From NCBI GenBank assembly GCA_964035545.1, contig OZ037766.1, positions 26,564,343 to 26,628,342 on the forward strand: a stretch of 64,000 nucleotides of DNA, given 5' to 3'. The stretch is from Bugula neritina (lineage: Eukaryota; Bryozoa; Gymnolaemata; Cheilostomatida; Bugulidae). The notes under the pieces are model-generated. The model saw only the letters and a program-made list of their open reading frames with translations, was not told where the DNA came from and ran no database searches. Numbering within the stretch: the stretch's first letter is position 1; every line of letters begins with the position of its first letter. Below, one piece after another: positions 46,862 through 59,600 of the stretch. A program made the position numbers and the translations under genes.

Positions 46862-49800
46862 ATGACAAGAGCTACAAAAAGAATATTTGAATGGAGTATC
46901 GTAACAATAGGCTGTTTACTATGTTACCTTTTATTATCATGTAAATACCACTGGAACTTGCAGGTTAGTGAAGTAACAATACAATATTTACTTTTAAATG
47001 TAATTATTTATGGTTACACTTCCATTCTAGTATCTTATTTGGACAGAAGCTTGGCTTAAAAAGTTTTTTTGGTTGATTATGTTTAAAAAAGAAATTTCAA
47101 ACTAAAAGTCTTTAAATATTTCTCTCCGGAATCCCACCTTGATGAGTTTTGTAGTTATGAAATACAGTATACCTGCTTAGTAGGATTATAGAGAACTTGG
47201 TTGGTGTTTAAGATGAATCTTCACAAGTAGATCATTTAGTGTAGGGCCACATGACGTGACGTGAGAGAAATCCCATTAGAATACACTCTAGTAACCTGCC
47301 ACACACAGTGCATGTGTTTCGAGTGCAAAAATTATTAGCCAATGATGTTAGCGTTAAACTTTACTGCTTGCCTACAGACGTTTGTTTTAAACTACGTCAT
47401 CGGATTTGAATATTTTAAAAGCGGAAATGCAAACTATATAAAACTGTTTTAATTCAGCTGACTAGAAGTTAAATCGTAAATTAAAATAAAAAAATGTGCT
47501 CCCTAAATATTACATGGTAATAAGCCAATTAGATCAAACTGTGTCGCACAAGCGTATCGCACTTCTCGCTCAGCATGTTAGACGCTTGAAAATCCGCACG
47601 CAATGTCCAATTTTTGGGCTCAATGGGATTTCTCGCACATTGCGCTCATTGTAAGACGCCTCGTGTGGCCCTACACTTACATTTACTCTTGGCTCACAAC
47701 TGAAATTTACATCTTAAAAACTGGGTTTACATCTTCTATAACACCAGCAAAGCTAAAAATGCAACAAGTCTATTTGTAGAACAATAGTTGCACATTTACA
47801 AAACTGATGCTCATATATGTTAACATAACATAAAGCTTTAATTAAATATTATGTTGTAGCCAGCGAGACAAAAGGTAATGCAATTATTTATTAATTATAA
47901 AACACAGCATAATAATTATAAATGTTATCCAAACAGTTAGTACTGCATCTGGTTTAGCCAAATAATTGGTAATGCTAATCAGGAAGCATAATTTTGTTTT
48001 TGATTATGGCATAAGAAAGGGTAGTTAATGGACCATTGGCAAAAAATCATGTGCTGGCAAATACACTAAATTATATTCCATTTATTCTCAGTCTTTGCCA
48101 ACTTATTATGTTGGTATAAGTTACAACTGTGACCTTACAATTAATTTTGACTTCAAAATCAAAGGTGATATATTAACAATTCTCCACCCCTCCCCCTCTT
48201 GCACCCTCCCTCCCCATCACCCTCCCTCCCCATCACCCTCCCTCCCCATCACCCTCCCTGGAAGCTAGTTGTTTACACTGTTTATACTAACCCAGCAAAG
48301 TGAGAATAAGGATTCTGAATGTTTTCAAAACGAAAACAAAAAAGTAGCTAATTTAGTAAAGCTGCTTTAGTAACATGCTCGTTGCATAAGAATAAATATA
48401 TTTGGTATAACTGTTTTCAATGCTTAACTGTTTCTCGTGTAATTATTAGGATCCAAAGCCCAACGAGGAAGCCCAGAAGAAAATGAGAGAGCTTGCAATA
48501 CAAGAAAAACTAGAAGTATACGAGGCCTTAAAATCAATGAAGGCTCGAGCGGATATTGTCAGTGATTTGTGCCAAACTGAGTATGTTATCAGTATAATAT
48601 AATGTGTTTGTTATCTTCTGTTTAAGGGCGCTTTCGGATTCCCCCTACGCGTAGCCTACTGGGCTCATTGATGAATTTACTCACTTTCTCTCCGTCGAGT
48701 ACTCCTCAATGAGCTTCGTATGGGTGCACGTAGTACCCATTGGGTAGAGCAACAAGTTTTTAAGCGCCCTAATACTGATTTTTCATTTTACTTTTTCTAT
48801 TTACAGTACCGCTTTTTTCTTTCCTTATTCCCTTTCTTATATTGCACCAGACTTTTTCTGGTTATACTTTTTTCTAATCTATGTGTTTTCAACTTCCTTC
48901 CAGCTTTATTTTGACAGCTAGCTAGTGTTACACTTTTGTTTTCAATAGTTTTGCGCTGGGTTCCTCATTGATTTCTGATAACCATAATTCTACCCAACCA
49001 AACTGCATCAGCAAAATTTTACCACCAAAGCTGCTCTAGTGTAAATTTTTAATGCTCTCTGACACACTGCATTTATGCAGTATTCTATTATTCACATATA
49101 TCTTGGCTATTGGCTAAAAACAACATATTGATTTTATGATAAATTTTGTGTATGTTATAAAATTAACATGGACATACTATGCAGAAGTTATATTTAGCTG
49201 ATAGCCAACATCTATGTGAATCATTGAATACTACACAAATGTACTACGTCAAAGAGTTTTTGAAAAAAAATTATGTAGAGTTGAGTATATTAGAATGTTC
49301 TGCAAGTATATAAGATGACATTCCATGACAGGTTGTAAATCAAGTTTTCAATTATTTGTACTCATAGTAGAACTGATTTATCTATACTTTACAGCATAAA
49401 GTATAAAACTGATCCTGGTTTTTGCTTGGGAAATTCAAAATCAAGGACCTTGCTAAGCACGAAAGACAAATCTCTAATGTATACGCCAATACCAAAATGT
49501 GGCTGGACCACTTGGATGGTAGTATTCTTTGACCATTATAAAGTTTATCACGATGGAAATACCGGGTATGTATGAGTGAATTTTCAAATGTGAAATGGTC
49601 TTTCACTTTGAGTCCTATTTAGTATATGTTACCTTACACTTATTAAATTATTAAAGTATTCAAATGCGTAGTATTTAGCTAAAAGCAAAATTGCTGAAGG
49701 AGGAACCATTAAGAAAAAGCATTGCATTCCACCGGCCAAACTAGAAGATAGCAACTTTCTATGCTCAACCCTGCATAGTTGAGTTGCTTATTAAACTTGT

Positions 49801-50968
49801 ACTGTGCTTAATTTTAATAGATCAAAGCTTATGCACCAACATATTATTTTGATTTTATTTATTTATATTCCAAACTATGCTACATTTTGTGTGGTATTGT
49901 TACAAATTTAACTAGAATTATGTTGTAAACATTGTAATATTATATTCAATTTCTCTAGTTATATTGCGTGTGGTCATGCAACCACTAGAAATAATTCTAT
50001 ATAAGCTAATCGCACTTGCAACTTTTTTGTTAGTAGCCCATTGTATATGAACCATTTAGTAGCTGTAGTGGAGAAATTGAGATAGCCTAAGCTCTTTAAA
50101 TTTTTCTCATAGCTTTTGGTTTGGGCGCTGGTTGAAATTCTTGCGAGAACATAACTTCTTTTGGCACGCAGGCTTTTCTCAATTTCTCCATTACTGCACC
50201 TACCTCATAATATAAACTAGCTGCAACTTGTAGACTTTCAACCATAATTTCATCAATTATAATTCCAATAACTTTTGCAGATGGGCTTGGAATGCACCAT
50301 ATGATAAAATAAACTTTAAGATAACCTCCTTAGAATGTTCCAAAGAATTTCTAGATTACGAATATAGACTATTATTTGTGAGGTAAGTAGAATACAGTCA
50401 TTTTCAAACATCCGTCAATACTATAGCGAAACTCACGTCTCCTGACTATTAATCAATTCTGTTATGTTTTAGAAACCCTTATGAGCGGCTAGTATCTGGG
50501 TACAAGAACAAAGTATTAGAAAAGAATGGGTTGTACGTCAAAACATACAACAAACCATGTCCGTGGTTGACTTTAGACCCCAAATATAACCAAACGTCTC
50601 TTAATTTCTCGCAGTTTGTGTCTTGTATACTAGAAACTGCTAGAGGTCAGAGTTCAGATTTATCTTCTCGGAAAGCTGGAATACTTCTAGACCACCACTG
50701 GGCTCCACAGGTGCACCTCTCATTACCGTGTACAGCTATGTACACTCACATAGGCACATATGATCATTTTGCTGACGACGCAAACGAGATGATCCGAATT
50801 CACAAATTTAATGCCACTTTAAAGCGAATCAATCAGACTCCTAAAAGCTTAAGCCGTACTCTAGAATTTTGGTACAAGCAGTTGAGTGTTGAGCAGCTAG
50901 TAGGACTTCAGCAGTTATATAAATACGACTTTGAATTATTTGGGTATGATCCTTCTCCCCCATTATAG
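46862..50968 (+). CDS. Carbohydrate sulfotransferase, HNK-1 ST/CHST8-14 family (333 aa, 5 exons)
   Basis: Golgi type II membrane enzyme that should transfer sulfate from PAPS to a sugar on a glycoprotein or proteoglycan. Exons 46862-46963, 48450-48580, 49395-49565, 50281-50382 and 50473-50968 join in frame (1002 nt). Residues about 10-26 form the signal anchor (WSIVTIGCLLCYLLLSC), followed by a charged stem (35-77). The 5'-phosphosulfate loop is PKCGWTTW (111-118). The 3'-phosphate motif is RNPYERLVSGYKNK from Arg169, preceded by LLFV. Likely N-glycosylation sites include NQT and NFS in the last exon. The C-terminus keeps the family's LYKYDFELFGY. Exact acceptor sugar and orthology (CHST8, 9, 10, 11-14) cannot be set by eye. 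An AATAAA lies at 51137-51142. Convergent with the NDUFC2-like gene. Confidence 0.9.
47239..47676. mobile_element. 438-bp MITE with TTA target duplication, same superfamily as 36762
   Basis: Inverted ends GTGTAGGGCCACA and TGTGGCCCTACAC, flanked on both sides by TTA. GAGAAATCCCATT near the left end pairs with AATGGGATTTCTC near the right. It lies in intron 1 of the sulfotransferase gene. No coding capacity. Confidence 0.8.
48180..48262. repeat. 16-bp tandem repeat (CACCCTCCCTCCCCAT)
   Basis: Four copies in intron 1 of the sulfotransferase gene, preceded by more C-rich sequence. Confidence 0.9.
48626..48769. mobile_element. 144-bp MITE with TAA target duplication
   Basis: Ends GGGCGCTT and AAGCGCCC are exact inverted copies, flanked by TAA on both sides. 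CTCATTGATGAATTTACTC and TCCTCAATGAGCTTCG suggest an inner foldback. It lies in intron 2 of the sulfotransferase gene. Confidence 0.65.
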
Positions 50969-51851
50969 CAATCTCACCAGAGCATGCAGAAAGACAATTG
51001 TGGTGTGATGGTCGTTTGTATGGTGAAAAGTATGCAACTATTATAGACTCGGTTCTCCAAATCCCAGACTTTTACATGTCCAGTGAAAGTCAATAAGCTA
51101 ATTGCTACATGATTGGATATTATATTCTATGGTGCCAATAAACTTATCAGAATTACTATTTATTGCTATAAATAACAGTAGCATACTGCTAATCAGAGAC
51201 TACAAAGTGAAGTTAGTGAGAATACATGTTGCTAGTGTTCGGACTAGACCAATCATACAAAGATTTGCTACTGCATGTTCAGACTAAGTAAAATTGCCAA
51301 AATACCAATTTACTTAGAATCAATGTCATCAAAGTTTTATTTTTACTGTGCAAGTTCAACTTTAAGAAAGGATTTTATATATCCTGTCTGTAGGCTGTAC
51401 ACACCCTGGTAATTTTTGAATCACCTTGAATTTGCATAGTAATTAATGATGGTAAGAATAAAAATATCTATATGAGTGAAATCTTGATTGGACCACAAGT
51501 AGTTTCCAAGACAGCTACTAAAGATGGAGGTTACAGGAACGCTGAACCTAGTTTGTGTTTTACCTAACATCAAGATTTTTCTATTTTGTACGTTATCTCA
51601 ATGCAAACAAAAAATCTTTATGGTGTAACTAATTTACCCTTTATTTTTCAACATCTAATTCATCAATTGGCCTTACTGTAACTGATATTGATAGCAATTC
51701 TTTCATGTACAAAGGGAGGCAACCCTTGAAACAGACTATGAAGAGAGAAATTACTGTATCAATATAACATATAGTGACATGTATTACACACAGGAAGCAA
51801 AAACTCAGGAAAAACTAACAAAATTCTATAAGAATCCTTTTTAAAAAGCAA
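50969..51851. other. Convergent 3' region
   Basis: 3' UTRs of the sulfotransferase (AATAAA at 51137) and the NDUFC2-like gene (minus-strand AATAAA at 51640-51645) face each other here. No further gene seen. Confidence 0.6.
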
Positions 51852-54800
51852 TCAAGGCCTGTGGCTGGTGGAGGGTATGAAGTGTTCCGTATCTTGTATA
51901 CGCCATTTGCTCATAATCTCTGTCTGTGTTTTTTGACTTCCAGACCTCATTGGTGTCCAGTCGGAGAAGGTCTCTATCATCTTTCTGGGTACTAAAATTA
52001 ATAAAGATTGTTATCACCGATGCGACTAGTAAACCTAGTAACTCTGTTAGGTAGCAAAGAATATAGCAAGAATAATATATTATTAGGTAAGGGAGCAGCC
52101 GTGGTCTAGAGGTTAGAGCATTTGGCTAGTAAGCACGGAGGTCATGGGTTCGAGCCCTGACAAAGGCCAGTGGTGATGTTAGGAAAAGCATCCAGTCATA
52201 ATTGCCCCATCTGAATAAGCCCTTAGCCGGAGTTAACAAAAAATCCTTCTATCAGGGGTTTTCTCATATGGATGGTGACTATAAACTTCCGTGAGAGAGA
52301 ATATATTATTAGGTAATATAAACTTCAGAGTATGGAAATCAATAAAAACATTAAAAATCAAAAAGTAATAAACGGAATAAAGACACAGGCAGTGCGAGGT
52401 TTAAAACATTGAACACTATACAATTATTAGAGTTTCTGCAAGTTTGGTCAAAAACGAATTTAAGAGTTGCATTCTACAGTCCAAGAGAGCATAACTCACA
52501 AGTAATTGCATTTAATGATCTGAGGAGTATAATAATTATGATAGTAAAATAGTGTGCTCACTTTTTGAGATGTCAAATGCCACAGCAAAACCATGATTCA
52601 TTTGCATATAACTATTGTAGTTATAAATCATATGCGAATGGCTTATTTCAAGTAACTCGAATCTCATCACCATTTTCAAGATCTACTTAACTTGCCTAAA
52701 ACTAGTGACATTGTTAAAACACAGCTAGTCACCTTTTTTACATTTATATTCAGATACAAAATGACAAATACTACATTTCTGGTTGAAGTACTTGTACTTG
52801 TGCATCAGTTCCATCAAACTATCCATCTAGTCGCTATCGGTGCGAGAAACCTCTGACGGAAAGGGTTTTTGTTAAAGCGGGCTAAGGACTTATTTAAATG
52901 AGGCACAGGAGCAATTATGACTGGATGCTCTTCCTAACATCACCAATGGCCTTTGTTCGAGCTCAAGCCCATGACTTCATGTTTACTAGGCAAACACTGT
53001 AACCCCTAGACCACAGCTGCTCCCTAGCACACTTCCTTACAATAATGGAGCACTGTGACTTTCCATCCTACACCAACTTACCATATTCCGGAAACTTCTC
53101 TGGATATAAACGCATGTAGTCATCCACAACTCTGTCTTCATATTTGTAACTTCTAACATTAACTCTATCCGACCATCTAGCAAACCAAAGAGAGGCTGCG
53201 TATGCAGGTAACAACTTCCATGAACCTAAAATATATGCCAGTAGTTGTTGCAATACAAAAACGAGAGGACGCACACACAAGACACCGATATTTTGAAACA
53301 TTGCAATAATATATTGAACTTTTCTTTGATTAAAATTCGAGCTTACCAAAAGCTCGAATTTCAACCAAAAAAAAGTTTAGACTATCAAGACTCAAACGAT
53401 GTTTTACTACAACTTATAGGCTGAAGATATAAAGTAGTAAGAATGAAGAAACTGAAGTAGCTCAATATAAATACCACTGCATTGTTAATATTGTGTATGA
53501 TTACTTTGAATCAAATGGCAACTCAAAAATAAATCTTCTAAAAAATCTAGGGAATTAAAATTAATATCATCATTGCAGCTACTTCTATAGTACTGTTACT
53601 AAATTAAATTGAAAAACCAGCATAATAGCCATAATGATAATGAACATTTCTCAAGTATTATAATTAATTTATATATTATTATTACATATTGATATATTTT
53701 ATACTATTCATACTCATAGTTATTATGATAACTATCTATATGATATGACCACCATAATAATTATAATAGGGTTTGCAACAAATCATTGATAACATCAATA
53801 TTAAAAAGTATATCATAATGATAACGATTCATCATGATTTACACTATCATTAGAAATATTGTTATAACCTAAGACTTATACTCATACTCATAGTTATGGG
53901 AACATACAGTCACAGCAATACTTAATGTAACTAAGTTTTTGTTATTTCAATCCGTAAAACTGAACTAAATTTTATTTCACCACTAGTATTTTAATTGATA
54001 ATAACAATTAATACTAGTACAAGTATTACTACTAATAATAAGACTAATAGTACGTAATTAGTTTTAGTACATTATTATTTATAGTTATGAATATTACTAA
54101 ATGCTATAACTATTTATAATACTAATTGTAACACTGATAGCTATAGTCTATAAGTGTAAATAATACTTTACTAAATCAGTTATAGTAATAGTTACAGTAA
54201 CACTAATTACTAGTATTAGTATTACCTTGCTATTACTGAGTATTAGTAATAGTAGAGTAATAGTAATACTAGTAAACCTAATACTATAGACTAATTGAGT
54301 AATAGTAATACTAATAGTAATAGTACAAGTATTACTATTAGGTTTAGTATTAAAGTTTAACTAATATTGTAATAGTAATACTAATAGTAATACTAATAGT
54401 AATTAGTAAAACTAAAAGTACAAGTAATTATCAAATATTAGATTTATACCAATGGCAATACTCATACTATAACTATAATTACAAGTATAACTATTAGTAT
54501 TGCTCTAAAGTCTAAGCATAACTTAAATATAAAAAATTATTACTGTTGGTTATTTCAACAAGCAATCATGAATTGATAATCACAATGATAATAATTTAAA
54601 TTAAATAATTAATACTAATATCATATTTATAACAAATTAAAATTGAACCATTTCAATTTGTACTATTAGTATTAGCATTAGTATTTAAATTTTAATGCTA
54701 AATTTTAAGTATAATAAATATAATTATTAATCATACTCGAAATAAGACTCACTTTTGTATAAGGGTTTGGGTAAACCATATTTCGGAAATGAACTGGCAG

Positions 54801-54948
54801 CAGCCATACATCCCGTGCCAACACACACCCATTCATACAATGTAGCTGGAACAAAAGACCAGCTGCCGGCTGCTTTACGAGCTTCAGTATCAGTCACAGT
54901 TATGTAATCCGTTCTTGGTTTAGCATAGTAGTATGCAGGCAATGACAT
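51852..54948 (-). CDS. NDUFC2: NADH dehydrogenase 1 subunit C2-like (complex I B14.5b), 159 aa, 3 exons
   Basis: Accessory membrane subunit of mitochondrial complex I. Exons 54753-54948, 53082-53225 and 51852-51991 join in frame (480 nt; donors GTGAGT and GTAAGT). The diagnostic part is near residues 92-125: RSYKYEDRVVDDYMRLYPEK then FPEYVPRKMIETFSDWTPMR, matching the family's Y..DRE..YMKLHPEDFPE and a following K..ETF..W.PIR-like end. An apolar segment at about 36-48 (TLYEWVCVGTGCMAAAS) and another at about 66-80 (LLPAYAASLWFARW) would be the membrane helices. The protein is longer than the vertebrate form (about 119 residues): it has an extended N-terminus and a polar C-terminal tail of about 35 residues. 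Intron 1 carries a long ATTAGT-type low-complexity tract. Identity is by motif recall, so moderately sure. Confidence 0.75.
52091..52299 (+). mobile_element. tRNA-derived SINE, copy 3, intact with 17-bp target duplication
   Basis: Head GGGAGCAGCCGTGGTCTAGA, A box TGGTCTAGAGG, B box GGTTCGAGCCC, then the shared body (GGTGATGTTAGGAAAAGCAT, ATAATTGCCCCATCTGAATA) and tail ending GTGACTATAAACTTCCGTGAGAGAG. AATATATTATTAGGTAA occurs exactly on both sides (52074-52090 and 52300-52316). It lies in intron 2 of the NDUFC2-like gene, antisense to it. Confidence 0.93.
52822..53023 (-). mobile_element. tRNA-derived SINE, copy 4
   Basis: Minus-strand head GGGAGCAGCTGTGGTCTAGG, a decayed B box (GGGCTTGAGCTCG), then body blocks shared with copies 1 and 3 (GGCCATTGGTGATGTTAGGA, AGCATCCAGTCATAATTGCT). 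It lies about 60 bp from NDUFC2-like exon 2. Confidence 0.85.
53600..54720. repeat. Low-complexity AT tract with ATTAGT/ACTAAT words
   Basis: From 53640 it is ATAATGATAATG-like, and from about 53990 to 54560 dominated by TAGTAATACTAATAGTAATA. Fills most of NDUFC2-like intron 1. Confidence 0.75.
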
Positions 54949-56688
54949 TGCGGCGAGTGAATCTTTACCACAATTAGATTAATTTATTTAAGAAAAAATA
55001 GAGAGGCCACGAGAGAAATACTTATAAAAGTGTGGCCATTGTTGAACATAAGTATGAGTTAATTATATCAATATGAATATGAATATGTGCAACAAATTGA
55101 TAGAGCTGGCAAATCTAGTAAATGTCTCACCCGGCTTTACCAAAGCAGTTGTTTCTAACCTTAGCTAGGCTTGTTGGTTTTGTAAATAAGTGTTGTTTAT
55201 GATAGAAACTATTTGTGCTATTATGTCTAAATTCTCTTATTCGGATCACAGGCTTTACGCAAATGCATGACATGAGTTTACGACTAAAAATATTCCGTAC
55301 CAGTTAAAACCTTGGCCCGATAGGCAATTAGTCCTGTTCGAGACAATTCCATTACGGCGGTTTTATTGCAGCGCGAAATGGTAAAAATAAAAGGTACACG
55401 TTACCATCATTAATAACTATTGGTATTTCTATACGAAATCTTTGCCCTAAGGTGTAACCATTAAAATTACTCTAAATATAATTATAGCAATTCAATATTA
55501 GTTAAATAATACATGGCTCAGCAACTAATAATAATACCTCAACGGTAGCACTCTTTATTTTCTTGAGTTGAATCTTCGTTTAAGAATTTGAACTTCAATG
55601 TGAAACTGAATATGATTATCATTATGATTATAAATATCAATATGAATATGAATCATTGAATGTCTTAGTCTAACTCTATCACTATGAGTATGATAATCAT
55701 AATGAAGTGCTATTATTATTAATGTTATGAATATCAAAATCAACTTCAAGTGATCTATGATCAACATAAACATGTCCATGTATTTCAATTTGTAAATGCT
55801 AAACTTGAAGTTAAAGTTAATCTTCATGTTGATGTTGATTTTCATTTTGATTTTTTGTTCTCATAACTTTATTCTAATACTGATAGTGATTAGTATAAGT
55901 AAAAGTTAGTCATAGTATTAGACTTGGATTACATTTAAAATCACTATTAGTATTACTATTAGATTTAGTATGAATCAAATCAGCAAATCAAAATGTAATA
56001 CTAATAGTAATAGTAATACTATTGTGAGTATTACTATTAGTATTAGTATTAGTTATGCAATACTATAACTATAAGTATTACTAACTCTAAGCAATAGTTA
56101 TACTAATAGTATTAGCATTATATTTATTAGAATATTACTAATACTATTACTATTAGCATTACTATTACTGTTAGTGTTAGACTTAGTGTTACTCAATGTT
56201 GCTATTTGTGGATTTCATTTTGATTTTAAGTTTAAGATTACCTTTAATTTTGGCTTGCTTTTAATTTTTTTATTTTAGGGTTTAGCTCTTGAGGCTTGGA
56301 GTTGGTCATTTATTTTTAGCTCTAATTTTCAATATGAGTAAAACTAAATAATTATAATGAGTAGTGAATTACTAAGAGTTGTGCAAAAGGAAATTTCTAA
56401 ATTCAGTTTTGATAAAAATCATAAGACCAGAAAACTTTTATTTTTTAGTGTTCAGAACTTTTTGGGAACAGTTTTGAAATGTGATATCTTGTTTAAAGCA
56501 ACTCGTACAATATAAAAAGACATATTGATAACACTTATTGGTCTAAAAAAGCTATTGCTTCATGTGGGCTATATATTGTTTTCTCATATTGTTAACTTAT
56601 TGTTTAATTTATGCTGGTATCTTTTGTTTAGGATTCAACGCAGTTATCCTAACCGTTGCTTGCTTATCATCTCTGTAATTGAACAGTC
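54949..56688. other. Divergent promoter region, NDUFC2-like and DDRGK1
   Basis: Head-to-head spacing of about 1.74 kb. It includes ATGAATATCAAATTC-like low complexity (55560-55860) and a second ATTAGT/ACTATT tract at 55870-56190. No clear core promoter motif was picked out. The TTTTGTTTAG before 56632 could be the acceptor of a DDRGK1 5' untranslated exon. Confidence 0.5.
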
Positions 56689-59600
56689 ATGGACCCAGTA
56701 ATATCATATATTCTTGCTGGAGTCATTGTAGTTGTTTTGGCTGCCCTCGTCTATCAGGCATTTACCTCTAAGAAAAGTAAGCAATAAATATGTCTAAAAT
56801 ATATTCATCATCAATTTAAGCAATGGTGTTCATATAATTCTGAATTGACATGTATTGCAATAGTTCTAAGTCTGCAATTTTATGCGCATTTGTGTGATAC
56901 TGATTTCAATTTTTTTAACAAGCACTTATTGATCTCTTATGACAAAGCTAGTGATTTAAACATCATCAGTCACTGCGGGTTTCATGTTTTAGGCAATGAA
57001 AGTGAACCTGCCGCTGTTAGACCTCGTGTACTTCCTGGGGCGGAGCTGAGAGAGGATCTCCCAGCGGGTGCTCGACGTAGACGCGCTGGTGCAGGTCGGT
57101 TAAAGTATACGTCTGATTGTAGTGTACACACAGCTCAGCAGTACTGTTATGCAAATCCATTGTTCTCTATCCACATACTTTTTAATGAAATATATTTTTC
57201 TTTAATTTTTTCATGCAATCATACTTGTTAAATAATAATTTGTTTACTCAACTATTTAAAGTGTAAATTTTAAATAGAGCAATTGTGATATGGCAACTTG
57301 GTAAATGTCTAATAACTTTTATAATACATTAAATGTTTACAAGATTAAATAATTTTCAACACATGATTTCTAGTTAAAGGCCGGTTCTTGCTACTGTATG
57401 GTGTAAAAGTATCTACAGTACAATATGTCCAGTATTTGAAGACTAGTCTTTGCTATACTATATCTACAGTACAATATGTCCAGTATTTCTATCATGTTTT
57501 AGTTGATAGACTACGGAGAGCTCGAGAGGCTGAGGCTGCTCGCCGGCAGGAAGAAGATTCCGGTAAGCTTAGTCTGCTGTTGTGATCATTACAGGGAAGA
57601 TGTTTGCTGTCAGACTGATTATTTTTCACAAAACACTGAATATTACATGTTATTTTACATAGATGAATAGTTTGATATCGTGCGACAGTGGGATGAGCCT
57701 GTTATAGTTATGGTGTAGTTTTTAAATTCTCTTAGTGTTCTACAGTGCAGACTTTTTTAGATGCCTCTGCTAATGAGGAAGGAGACTTGTTTGATTATAT
57801 TGCTCAGCCAGAAGGTAAAATTGGAGCTAAGAAAATGGCAAAACTGGAAGAAAAAGCGAGAAAAAGAGCCGACAGAGAGGTGAGTGCTATTAGAGCAACT
57901 TGTCCTAAATCACCTGGTGTCACACCACCTGTTGTCACACCACTTCCTGTCACACCACCTACCATCACACCGCCTGCTGTCACACCATCTTCAGTGACAC
58001 CACCTGCCATCATATCTTCATAATATGTATCTGCATATTCATATATCATACTCATATATTTCCAATGACTTTCATGTCTGGTGCAAACAGTTTTCTTTTT
58101 GCCTCAGACTCATAACACTTGCTCTGTGTAACGTGTTGGGGCTCTATTGCAGGCCATGGAGAGGGAGCGAGCTGAACAGAAAGAAAGAGACGCCCTTCTT
58201 GAAGAAGAGAGGAAGAAGGAAGAAGCTCGTCTTCTACGACTCGAGGCTAAGAAGGTATGTTGTTCTGTTCTTAAATAGAGAAATTAGTCCGCTAAAGGTC
58301 TGAGTAAATACTGTCGGGCAATTTGGTTAAATTGGTAACGATACTTGGGAATTCTCAAAGTTAGCGTAGGGCCACACGGTGTGTATTTTTGCAGACGAAA
58401 ATTTGCACCACAAGTAGAAAAAAGTGTCCGCTGTACAAAATATTGAGTCAGTGATATCGGAAAACTACTAGCTAATTATATTTGCGTTTAAACTTTACTG
58501 CTCGCCTTGTTTCTATGTCTACATGTGCGGGATAACTTAAAATTTTCATTTTTAAATCTCACTCGCTTTCAATATAATGTATTGTATATATATATATATA
58601 TATACACATATATATACACATATACATACACATATACATACACATATACATATACATATGTATGTATATTACCTTATATCCAAAATAGAAATAGTTGCAA
58701 GTGATTTTATGGTGAATGTGTGGAGATTTATGAAATTTTGTCTACTAGTGATGTTGGTTGTGTTAGCAGTTGCAGTTGTCTTCCCTATCTAGTCTGTTGT
58801 GGCCACAGATAACAGTGTTATAGCATGTTTTCTGATTGAAGGAAGAAGAAGCAAGAATAGCAAAGGAGGAGAAAGAGAAGAGAGAATATGAAGAGTATTT
58901 GGCAATGAAGAGTCAGTTTGCTATTGAAGAGGAAGGAGAAGATGCTGTCATGCAAACAGATGTAAGTATTATGTATATAGTGTAGTAGTTGTGTGTATAT
59001 AGTGTAGTAGTTGTGTGTATACAGTGTAGTAGTTGTGTGTATACAATGTAGCAGTTGTGTGTATGCAGTGTAGTAGTTGTGTGTATATAGTGTAGTAGTT
59101 GTGTGTATATAGTGTAGTAGTTGTGTGTATATAGTGTAGTAGTTGTGTGCATGTAGTGTAGTAGTTGTGTGTATATAGTGTAGTAGTTGTGTGCATACAG
59201 TGTAGTAGTTGTGTGTATACAGTGTAGTAGCTGTGTGTATACAGTGTAGTAGTTGTGTGTATACAGTGTAGTAGCTGTGTGCATATAGTGTAGTAGCTGT
59301 GTGCATATATAGTGTAGTAGTCGTGTGTATACAGTGTAGTAGTTGTGTGTATATAGTGTAGTAGTCGTGTGTATACAGTGTAGTAGTTGTGTGTATGCAG
59401 TGTAGTAGTTGTGTGTATGCAGTGTAGTAGCTGTGTGCATATAGTGTAGTAGTTGTGTGTATATAGTGTAGTAGTCGTGTGTATACAGTGTAGTAGTTGT
59501 GTGTATATAGTGTAGTAGTTGTGTGTATATAGTGTAGTAGTCGTGTGTATACAGTGTAGTAGTTGTGTGTATATAGTGTAGTAGCTGTGTGTATATAGTG

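Noticed and set aside
52091-52165. Possible tRNA gene
   Set aside because: A and B boxes are present, but no acceptor stem or cloverleaf closes, and the sequence continues into a SINE body with flanking target duplications.
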